In this document: positions 10,777 through 19,749 of the stretch, piece by piece
Numbering within the stretch: position 1 is the first letter of the stretch
How the letters are laid out: the number at the start of each line of letters is the position of its first letter
Assembly: GCF_000315625.1 (NCBI RefSeq)
Contig: NW_005434531.1
Coordinates: 36,641-74,555 of the forward strand
Reading direction: 5' to 3'
DNA: 37,915 nucleotides
Origin: Guillardia theta CCMP2712
Taxonomy: Eukaryota > Cryptophyceae > Pyrenomonadales > Geminigeraceae
The notes under the pieces: generated by a model
What the model saw: only the letters and a program-made list of their open reading frames with translations
The model's database searches: none
Told to the model about the DNA's origin: nothing
Made by a program: the position numbers and the translations under genes

Positions 10777-11831
10777 TTGCGACGTACGTGAGAACCTTCT
10801 GCTACATAGCCGAAGTTCTGCCTGGTCACGTCACCTTTCGCTTTCTGTGGAACTTTGTTTGGTCCTCCAATTCAAGTCGGACTACGAAACCTTCGGCCGT
10901 GCAGCCCAGAAGCTCGTGGTGGAGCGATCCTTTCTACGTGAGTGACTTTGCACTTGGCCTTGCCTCCCGGCTGATTGTCTCCTCCCAGTGGTCTCGGTCT
11001 CGAGCTCCGCCTGACACCCCCATGGTCAGCTGTCGGCTCCTCCCTCTTCAGCACTTCTGTGTAGTGGGGGGGCATGGCCACTATGAGCGACTTCGCTGGC
11101 ACCTAGACACTGTGAGTTTGAAGCCAGTGAGTAGCAGAGAATGGCTCCGTTGACTGCTCGTGAAGGTGTTGGAGATCCTGCAGCTAGAACGGTCAGGTGG
11201 TTCCTATTCCAAAGACAAACGCTGCTCTGGAGAAGAGTGAGCCTCTCCTTCCTTCCCCTCTTGCCTGTTGACCAGCATGGCAGGTGTGACTCCTTGCTCT
11301 CGAGCCGTTGGAGTCTCGGGGTGAAGAGGTACCAGGAATCTTACAGCTTCGTCTGCGTACAGCAGTTCGGAGAAGGAGCCGAGTTCGACGGGGAGATGTG
11401 TGCATGCCGAAAGGGATACGTAAGACCAGCAGATGGGAGGGGAAGGCTGAGGTGCAGGAGGGCTCACTGAGAAGGCAGGTCGTCCTTGGAGGAATGTGCC
11501 GCAAGGTTAAGCGCTGCGATGACAGCGAGAGCGGGAGAAGTGCGAACAACGGGAAGTTAGCGATCGAGGGCTCTAAGCGAGACAAGAAGCGAATCTCGTC
11601 AACGAACCAGGGCAAATGCAACTCGAAGACAAAGAAGAAGAGCGGGAAGAGCAGGAGGATGAAGGAGCTCCGAAGAAACAGCGTCGTGCTTTAGAGGAGC
11701 GTGAGGAAGAGGCAGCGAGGGGAGGGATGGGACGGATGTTTCAATCCATGTTGCGATCTTTCAACTTAAACTTGGATGCTTCCGCGATGCGAGCACGAGC
11801 AGAACCTATTTACAGACAGCAGAATCCTTGA
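10777..11831 (+). CDS. Cys-rich, EGF-like segment and charged C-terminus, probably 3' part of the preceding gene
   Basis: A series of short coding-like stretches on the same strand with no clear start codon of its own. One frame gives KRCSGEECD, then FVCVQQFGEGAEFDGEMCACRKGY, and after a spliced intron VVLGGMCRK; the CxC..GY....G.C spacing resembles an EGF-like module. The last frame is acidic and then basic (EEEREEQEDEGAPKK) and ends GRMFQSMLRSFNLNLDASA before a stop at 11829-11831. Exon joins between 10690 and 11616 are not all resolved, and a frame join near 11560-11580 is missing. It converges on the NusG gene with only 48 bases between stops. Confidence 0.33.
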
Positions 11832-11879
11832 AGCGATACCATGGCCTCAGCTTCAGCTTGGGCTCAGCACCCGCCCTTG

Positions 11880-12962
11880 TCACTCGAACGGGTTTGTCTG
11901 CGTGTCCCACGCCCTCCTGGCGTTTTCAATGATTCGCTCCTCCTCCTCGTACACCGGGGCCTTCTTTTCTTCCTGATCGATGCGCTCGAGCTGCTCGGCG
12001 CTGAACTCAGTGGGAGTCTCGCTCTTGAAGAGGTCGAAGCGGATCCTGTACAGGTCCATGTTGTGATCGATCTCCACCACCTTCCCCTCGTTCCCGCTGA
12101 ATGCTCCTCCCTTCACTCGCACCCTCGTCCCGACCTCGAACGCCACAGGAACCTTGGACGTCTCCATCATCCCAAGTCGCTCGAAGATCCTCCGCTCCTC
12201 ATCTCGCGTCAGGGGCGTTGGAACCACATGGCCCCTCCCCGCAGCGATGCCTCCTCCAGCGTTCTTCCTCGCGCGGTCATGCCCCACGAAGTTGAGGACG
12301 TGGTTGGAGTTCTTGATCATGAACCACGTGTCCTTGTCCATGCGCATACGCACGAGGACATAGCCAGCAAAGAGCTTCTCCTGCTTCTCTACCGGCTTGT
12401 TGCCCAGCCCCAGCTTGGTGACCTTTGTGCATGGAACGAGAACCTCGACTACCGTCTTCTGCAGGCGGCGGCTATTTGCAACCTTAGCCATGATAGTGGC
12501 CTTGACGCTGTCCTCTAGGCCAGGATTACACTGGACGATGTACCAGCGAGGAGGAGGAAGAGTTGACTCGTCCAGGTCATCATCGATACCCTCGAGCTCT
12601 CCTTCCTCCGGACCATATCGGACCCAGTCCGCGCCCAACTGCTCGAGTCCCTTCCAATCGACGTCTGATTTCTTCTGCCCCTTAGCACGTTGTCCTATTC
12701 CTGGCACAGGCTCGGAGGCATCCTGCATCGACAGGGAGCGAAAGCTGGCTCGTCCTCGTGAGGAGCCGGCGAAGCGACCACAGCATGCCTGACGGGAGGC
12801 GGTGGAAGCAGGACAGAACGAAGAGTGGGAGTAGCCACAAGTGGAGGGGAAGGAGGGAGAAGGGGAGAAGGAGGAAGAGGAGGAGAGGGAAAGGAGATGC
12901 GAGATGGGGGAGAACGCCAAGGTCACGTCCAAGAGCCCCAACACTATCAGAATGCGGGGCAT
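11880..12962 (-). CDS. nusG: Plastid-targeted NusG-type transcription factor (NGN + KOW)
   Basis: NusG binds RNA polymerase and controls pausing and termination; this copy should act on the plastid-encoded polymerase. A single uninterrupted frame of 360 codons runs from ATG 12962. The N-terminus MPRILIVLGLLDVTLAFSP is a signal peptide ending in Ala-Phe at the expected cleavage site, followed by a Ser-rich transit-like region of about 60 residues. This bipartite layout with Phe is the known import signal of red-lineage complex plastids. From about residue 138, RWYIVQCNPGLEDSVK starts the NGN domain, with LFAGYVLVRM in its core. From about residue 276, VGTRVRVKGGAFSGNEG is the KOW motif. A GTG 24 bases upstream is in frame, but ATG 12962 gives the better signal peptide. 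The acidic C-terminal tail is longer than in bacterial NusG. Confidence 0.95.
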   Translation of the reverse strand: MPRILIVLGLLDVTLAFSPISHLLSLSSSSSFSPSPSFPSTCGYSHSSFCPASTASRQACCGRFAGSSRGRASFRSLSMQDASEPVPGIGQRAKGQKKSDVDWKGLEQLGADWVRYGPEEGELEGIDDDLDESTLPPPRWYIVQCNPGLEDSVKATIMAKVANSRRLQKTVVEVLVPCTKVTKLGLGNKPVEKQEKLFAGYVLVRMRMDKDTWFMIKNSNHVLNFVGHDRARKNAGGGIAAGRGHVVPTPLTRDEERRIFERLGMMETSKVPVAFEVGTRVRVKGGAFSGNEGKVVEIDHNMDLYRIRFDLFKSETPTEFSAEQLERIDQEEKKAPVYEEEERIIENARRAWDTQTNPFE

Positions 12963-13554
12963 GGCCGACAGACTGAAGTTCGTCACAGGGGGTGGGGGTT
13001 ATGTTGGGCAGTGGGTTCAAACTCTCTTAAAGAGGGTAGTATTATGGATGAAGATAGGGTGGGTGCTTGTTGTAGACGCAAGCACAGGGGTGGGGTACGG
13101 TGGGGGGCCACATGTGAAACTCTCGAGGTTTTCAAATCCGACTGCAAAATTACTTCTCTTTGCACCCAAATGACTTGAACTTCCCATCAAAATTTCAAAA
13201 TTTGACATAGATAGTGGGAAGATTTGAGGTGTCGGATGATGTACCCACATCCCCTCATCAACCCGTTGCAGTTCCCGCGCTTTTGCCATTGCCATGGGAG
13301 AGAGTGGGAGGGGAGGAGGAGGAGGAGGAGGAGGGAGGAGGGAGGAGAAGAACGAGGGAGAAGTTCAGGGATAGGGACAGAGAAGAAGAAGAGTATGCAA
13401 GAGCTTGGAGGAGCGAGGCATGAAATCAGCGCAAGTAGGAGGATGAACTGCGAGATATGCGATTACTTCGGAACAAACCTTTGAGAAACGATTTTAGAGG
13501 TTGCTACTCATTTCAATGCAACCTGACGCTTTCTTCTCCTGCAGAGAACATCCG
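12963..13554. other. Divergent intergenic region of nusG and a coiled-coil gene
   Basis: Contains a G-rich stretch at 12985-13110 with GGGGTA at 13092 and related words, and a GGA-rich purine tract at 13305-13400. A CTGCAG at 13539 just before the ATG at 13555 could be a 5'-UTR splice acceptor. No gene seen. Confidence 0.45.
12985..13110. promoter_or_regulatory. GGGGTA-type motif stretch in divergent promoter
   Basis: G-rich on the plus strand, thus TACCCC-like on the nusG coding strand, immediately upstream of the nusG start. Regulatory role inferred from position. Confidence 0.28.
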
Positions 13555-15235
13555 ATGGTACAAAAGACAAAGAAACCATTTGTGAACGAAATGCCGCTGC
13601 CCAGGAGGTCAAAACCAGATTGGGATGTAATGATACGTCTGTCCTGTACCCCTGTTGTTTGACCTTGCATCTTGACACACAGAACTCGAACAACAACCTC
13701 AAAGTTTACAAACTTTCGAAAGATGATCTCGATCACAAGCTGAAGTCGAGGAAGCACAAACCTCTGCAAGATTACACCAACCTCAATCTGGTAAGTAGAA
13801 GCATCCTCCCTCTACAGCGTTCTCAAGCCTCTTGTGCAGACGAGGAGAAGACGACCGGATGGCTCGGAGTACGTGGTTGGCAGATACACACCTTCAGTCG
13901 TAGACCCGAGGAAGTCGTTGCTACGATCGAGGTGGGAAGGGGGGGAGGGGAGGGGAGCGAGCGACTGGGATATAATCTCAGACCTGACGCTCTCAGCAGG
14001 CCGAAATCTGCTGAAGAGAGCAGCCGGGCGAGTGAATTCAGTCTTCCTCATGAAAGGTCTGGTTCCAGCCAAGAGAAGTCGTTCGAGCAGGAGGCGGATT
14101 CTCAAACTGCAGTGTCTTGTGAAAAGACAGATCCCAAGTATTCCATGTACAGGATTCCGTCTAGTTTTCATTTCACACACGCGACTGGGCTTGTTGAGAC
14201 TTGTGTGGTTTCTAGTTCAAGTGATGTGGAGCAGATGGTAGAGTTGCAGGACACTGAGATTAACATGGAGGAATCTAGTGACTCTGGAGTGTTGGAGAAT
14301 AGTTCATCTCCGGAGGAGACGAAACAGAGGGAGGTGGAATCTGAAAGGCAGGAGTTCACTGGCGCTGGCTCCAATGACACAAACAACAAAACTGCCACAA
14401 GGCGAGCATGGAGTCTTTCCGATTCGACCAAGAAGATCAAGGGAGGAGCCTTGAGAGTAGAAGCTGATTCACCTCTTAGTGGTCAGCGGGTTACCCAACG
14501 ACTTCATTTTCCAACTCAATCAAGCAAGAGGGAGAAGGCCAACGAGAACGATTTGGATCACTTGGAACAAGCCTGCGAGGAATTGAGGACCAAAGTTGTC
14601 AAGTACGAGTACTTGACTGGAAGGTGTGAGCACCTTTGTCCTTGTCCATTCATGAAAGAGCTCCTGTAGGTTGGAGGTCGCTCAACCTCTTGAAAGGAGG
14701 TCTGAGATACAAGGATCATACACGGAGTTCCTGTTGAGGGCCAGCTCCAGGCTCGTTGAGTACTTGAGTAAGGAGACGCTAAAGTCATTGTACGAGAATC
14801 TGACGTATTTCAAGTGGAAGCAGACAAGCGCAATTCTACCCAGGAGAAGAAGGTAGAACAACTGGAACAAGAATGCAGCATTCTGAGGGGAGAGGTGATT
14901 GATAGAGCCTCGTTTGGTTGCTACATGCACTGAACTCAGAATTCCAGAGTGTGGAGCTCAAGATAGAGATGGACAAAGTGAAGGAAGAGAGTAACAATCG
15001 CGTGAACTGCTTGCAGAATGAAATGCAGACACAACTATCCGAGCTCAAGGAGGAAAACTCCAAGTTGCAAGAGCAGGTAAAAAAAGCTGAGCCTCTGACA
15101 TCTTGATGCTTCTGAGCACCGCTACAGGTTCGGATGCTGCTCGACAACATCGAATTCCAAGGGATCCAACACTTGCTGGATAGGAATCTCAAGTCGATTG
15201 GTGGTTCTCGTGTGACTTCAGCTCGTTCCCATTAG
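13555..15235 (+). CDS. Coiled-coil protein, possibly SPICE1/centriole-associated-like
   Basis: Eight phase-consistent exons: 13555-13626, 13683-13790, 13840-13931, 14000-14623, 14670-14767, 14815-14894, 14948-15076 and 15128-15235 (436 residues). The N-terminus is basic (MVQKTKKPFVNEMPLPRR), then PDWDNSNNNLKVYKLSKDDL, then TRRRRPDGSEYVVGRYTP. The WDN....L.V++.+..DL pattern recalls, from memory, the N-terminus of SPICE1/CCDC52, a spindle and centriole protein; this is a weak, unverified resemblance. The middle exon is polar, Ser/Glu-rich and probably disordered. The C-terminal third is coiled coil (EKKVEQLEQECSILRGE, QTQLSELKEENSKLQEQ). The start is the first ATG after a probable 5'-UTR acceptor at about 13544. 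Its 3' end converges on the long coiled-coil gene. Confidence 0.82.
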
Positions 15236-15504
15236 CCAACAGCAGAGTGGCAGTGAGAGTTTTGTGAGGACTTACATGTTTGATATGTCTATTCCTGGAT
15301 ACCCTCCTCGGTATTCCACTCTCACTGAACCGGGGAGAAGACGCCCTGGTTTCTGTTGAGAGAGGCCCATTCTCGCTCCAGCATCTTGACCTTCACTTCA
15401 GCTTCCTTGAGGCTCCTGCTCTTCTCCTCCATGTCGCTCTTGGCGCGCTCTATGGTACGTAGACACCTGCAGCCTGTCAGCGATGAGTGGGCGGTATGAG
15501 TACT

Positions 15505-18500
15505 TCACATGTCAATCAGATCGCCGCCTGAGCCCTCGGATGACGAGACTCGACTAGAGACGAGGGAGGCGAGGGCCCGGCAGACCTTCATGAGGTCCTC
15601 CTTCCCGACCGCCCCCACACACGCCTTCATTCCTCTCGCGCTGCTCGTGCTCGTGCTCGTGCTCGTGGTTGTGGTTGTGGTTGGTTTGCTCAGAGCATGC
15701 GGCTGCGGCATCTTGTTTGAGGAGATCGGTCGCAAGACCTGCAGGCATCTCATCTGCGGGAGGCGCTTTACAGGGTCAGAGCTTTACCTTGGAGGACGAG
15801 GCTGCTGAGACTGGAGCTCGCTTCCAGCTGGACAGGGTCGTCTCCCTCACACTTGCCTTGACCTTCTTCGCACTCGCATCCTCCGACTTGTGTGCTCGAC
15901 TGTGATCCTCGATCGTGAGCTGCTTCACCTGCTCCTCCAGCTCGCCGATCTTCTGCTGCAGCTGCTTCGCCTCCTCCCTCGCCCGGGTCTCCGCCTCCAT
16001 CACAGCGTCCACCTCAGCCATGGACGTCAACCTCTCCTTCTCGCTGCGCGCCAGCTCCCACTCGAGATGCTTGACTTTGGACTTGAGCTTCTGCAGGAGA
16101 GGATCGGAGACTGCCTGCTCCTGGCCGACATCAGCAAGGGGAATCAAACTTGACATCTCAATGTTGATCAAACTCAGAGCACGCGAGAGGGAGGAGGACA
16201 GGAGCTGGACTTGCGTCATGATGTCCTCAGCACGAGTCAGCTCCCTCTGCGTCCTGCTCAGCTCTAGCTGCATGTCTGCGACTTCCTGTTCTTTGCGCGT
16301 GAGGTTGACAAACATGAGGTCGACTTCCTTGGCTGAGCTCTCGACCAGGACCGCAAGGTCCTGCATCTGCTTCCTGAAAGCCGACCGTTCGCTCTCGAGC
16401 TCGTGCTGCAGCACGTCCACACGTTTCTGTAGAGCTTCTCCTCCAACCTGTTCCTCAAACTCTAGCACCGACACACCGGCCGTCTGCTTGCCCGTCAAGT
16501 CCATCAGCCCTTGCTCCAGCGCAAAGAGAGAGTATGAGAGCTGCGCGGAACACTCTGAAAGTTCCTTGACAAGGTGCCCTACAATGAAGCCAACAAACTC
16601 TGAATCAACCATGCTGACCGACCCAATAGAAGTCAAAGTCTTGTCGGAGACCTCCTGATGTACCAACTCCATCTCCCTCCTCGCCTCTGCAAGCTCCGCC
16701 GCTAGTGCCCCTGCCCGCTCCGCCTCCCCCCTCGCCTCCTCAAGCTCCGCCGCTAGTGCCCCTGCCCGCTCCGCCTCCCCCCTCGCCTCCTCAAGCTCCG
16801 CCGCTAGTGCCCCTGCCCGCTCCGCCTCCCTCCTCGCCTCTGCAAGCTCCGCCGCTAGTGCCCCTGCCCGCTCCGCCTCCCCCCTCGCCTCCTCAAGCTC
16901 CGCCGCTAGTGCCCCTGCCCGCTCCGCCTCCCTCCTCGCCTCTGCAAGCTCCGCCGCTAGTGCTCTTCTTTCCGTTATCACCATCACGGCCTCTGTTTTC
17001 TGCTTGTGTTCGGGTGGTTGATTGTCTGCATTGCTGGGCGTATCAGTTAGTTTTGGTTTGTTTGTTGTAGCTTTGACATGGTCGTCGAACAGTTTTGCCT
17101 TGGCGAACTTCATCTGGAGAAACTCGTTCTCAGCCTTCATGATAGAGTATTGTGCCAGGAGGCCATTAATTTGCTTCTTATATTCCATCTCGATGCGATC
17201 GCTCTTGATTCGCTTCTCAAGGTCGCTCCTAACTATTTCTTGTTGCAATTGCGTCATCACAAGACCCAACCGCATCCCCTGCCCTTCGATGGCTCGCAAC
17301 TTCTCATCAACCACGCTTACCAGCTTCAACTGCTCAGATAATTTCCGCTCAGTGATTTCCAAAGTATCCACAGCGTCAGACACAATAATCGCTTCCTGCA
17401 TTGTCTTTTGCAGTTTGCACGAGTCCTCAAACTCCTTCAACAGTGATTGAAAATCAGGCTCCAATTTCCCCATCCTGCAGCCTTCCTTGTATCCTTGCAG
17501 CTTTCTGCCATGGCAGTCAAATCAATCGCCACAGCCATCATGGTTGAAAGGTTTTACCTCTCAGAACATGGAAGAGAAGCTTGTGATGTAGGTACGGTCA
17601 CCCTGACTGGCTGGAAGAGAGATGTCGTTTCTTCGAGCTCCTTCATCCCATTTTCCAGCCGGTATATACTCGATGAGATCGACGAGCCTTTCCGGTTGGC
17701 CATCTCACAATCCTCCTTCAAAAACACCCGAGTTACAATGACCCGCCGGAGAGAAAATAATTTGGTCAAAGAAGCAAGGTTCAAGATTCAAACATCTCTA
17801 TACCGCAGGCTCTTGGTGTCCTAGGCGTGGATTCATTGAGCCAGCAGTAGTCCGGTATTTTTGTATCTCTTCTTGTTGTGTTCGTAGAGAGTGCTGACAT
17901 CAGCATATCAATCTTCGATCTTGACTTGCATCTCAAATTTACCTGCATGTTGTGGTATTTCTCTAGTATGTGTCGGTTCTCATCGAATTGCATTCTCAAC
18001 AAAGATTGAGCGTCGTGTTGCAACTGTTGTGATTGCTTCAATTCTTTCTTCATATCCTTCATCTCTTTCTTCTTCCGCTTCAGGTACTCCTTGTACTTGA
18101 ACTCATAATCCTTTACGTGCCTCAACGTCTTGTCCAGCTTCATCTTGAGCTCATTCTTCTCTTTCTCCAGCCGTCGATTCTCCCCCCTGTACCTCTCCAG
18201 CTCTGAAGCCAGCACGGTGGCCCGTCGCATCCAGCTGAGCTTCTCATGTTGCAAGTTCTTGATGATGTCTTCAAAGTAAGAAGAACGATGCACCTCACAG
18301 CTGACCACGAGAGATGTTGGAGTCAACACCATGTCAAGTTCGCCTTCGCTCCCAGCTCCCTGCGCACAGTTTGTTCCCCATCCTTCCTCCGATGGCCCCC
18401 GTTGCAAACTTTGAGGGTCGACATTCATCTCTGCAAGCTCGGGGGTGATGTCGCTGATTCTGGGGAAGTCTTGAGGAGAATCTGGAAGAGAATCGCGAGA

Positions 18501-18539
18501 GGCGGAGGCTAGCTCCCTCCTATCTCGTAAAGGTTCCAT
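15505..18539 (-). CDS. Long coiled-coil protein with 17-residue tandem repeat
   Basis: Five exons, read downward and all phase-consistent: 18539-17943, 17893-17804, 17715-17558, 17504-15788 and 15738-15505, giving about 931 residues. The first in-frame ATG is at 18539; the frame stays open upstream to about 18728 without an ATG, so a further 5' exon is possible. Almost the whole protein is predicted coiled coil (ERYRGENRRLEKEKNELKMK, EFEDSCKLQKTMQEA). About residues 460-550 are six tandem units of ALAAELxEARxEAERAG. The C-terminus is Thr/Ser-rich, including an (ACC/ACG/AGC) stretch coding TTTTTTSTSTSTSS. A structural or scaffold role is plausible (centrosomal, flagellar-root or golgin-like), but the sequence does not decide which. 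No catalytic motif seen. Confidence 0.83.
16690..16965 (-). repeat. 51-bp minisatellite encoding coiled-coil units
   Basis: About five and a half to six copies of a 51-bp unit inside the coiled-coil gene. Two alternating versions exist (LAEARRE and LEEARGE) in the order A-B-A-B-B-A, showing expansion by recombination of paired units. Confidence 0.88.
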
Positions 18540-19749
18540 GTGTGGAGTAGGGTGGGAAGAGACTTGTTGTATCCTTCTTGATCTCCTTAAACTTCTTTTC
18601 TCGTTCGATTCTTCAACATTCTTTGCTCCTCTGCGCTCCGCTTGCTCCCTCCCTCCATCCTCTCCTCCCTTCTCCCGCCCATCGTCCAACACCCGCGCAT
18701 CTGCCCCTCGACATTTCGAACCAAACAAACTTCTCTACAAACTTTCCGAGGTCAAACTTTCATTCTTAAGTTTCAGAAGTTTCAGTTCGGAAGTTCTTCC
18801 GACCCGGGGTCGGGCCGGCTGTAGTACCCCCTTCTGTTGCGCCTCTTGACCCTGGTACTGAATGACCCCTACCCCTCATTATCCCCTGCAGAACCCCCGC
18901 ATACCAACTCAATCGGAGGGTGCTGCATCCGACTCCGGGCAACAGCCACCCCTCCCCCTTCCCTGCCACCCAGTGCCGGCTCGGCACCCGTCTACGGTAC
19001 CATTGAATGATCAACAGCACCCCCCCCCTCCCCCTACGTTATACTACCCACCCCACACCCACTTCCCTGTCCCAAGGCACGACCCTCCAGCTCTGTTCAA
19101 AGTTAAAACGTGGACTGGTGGGGTCATGACATATTAGTATCCCGGCGACCTAATACCAGAAAGTACCCCTCCTATTTTCTGTTTCAGGTAGGGTGATACC
19201 GCTAGACTTGAATGACCCCACCCCTACGTTTTGATGACCCACCCATGCATATCTTTTCCTCCTGTTATACCACCCGTCATGTTAGCTAGGCCCAACTGGG
19301 ACCTGACTCCAACATGCTGAGTACCCCCTCCTTGAACTCAAGCGCCCAGTGCGTCACTACCGGTAGGGTAGGGTGGAAATGGTGGCGTCGGTCGGATCCG
19401 AATGGTGTAGGGAGGCAGGGAGGGAGGGAGGAAGCAGGAAGCGAACGAGGAACGACCAACATGCGCGGCATCCTTCAACTTTGCACGTTGACATGCTGCG
19501 GCAACTCGAATGAGAGATAGTGTGTAAGGTGCTGACTGGATGCCGGAGCAGGAAGGTGGGGGGAGTTACGGTGGGGTGACGTTGAGGAGCAGGAGTGTAG
19601 GCTAGAGGAGGAATGCATGAGCTCTTGAAGTGAGAGCTTTCAAAGGTGGGAGGACCAGTTTGACAGTGGAATCCCGTCTTAATACAATCCAAAAAATTCG
19701 ATGGTTGAAATGTTTGAGCACTCATCAAATTCTTTCGCAGAAACAGGTC
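18540..19749. other. Divergent intergenic region rich in TACCCC/ACCCC words
   Basis: Separates a minus-strand and a plus-strand coiled-coil gene. About 18820-19380 is C-rich on the plus strand with repeated TACCCC, GACCC and CTACGTT words. A short inverted repeat ATTAG...CTAAT lies at about 19132-19155. The acceptor TTCGCAG at 19734-19740 just before ATG 19750 suggests a 5'-UTR intron. No gene seen. Confidence 0.5.
18820..19380. promoter_or_regulatory. Extended TACCCC motif cluster
   Basis: The longest cluster of the family: TACCCC near 18823, 18872, 19163 and 19321, with many CACCC/ACCCC variants between. It sits in a divergent 5' gap. Confidence 0.3.

Noticed and set aside
15509-15905. Plus-strand frame with a hydrophobic valine run (LVLVLVVVVVV)
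   Set aside because: It is the complement of the Thr/Ser codon repeat in the coiled-coil gene's last exon.
17474-17504. The ATG at 17473 as an independent start of the long coiled-coil gene
   Set aside because: The frame continues upstream through four splices in phase to an ATG at 18539.
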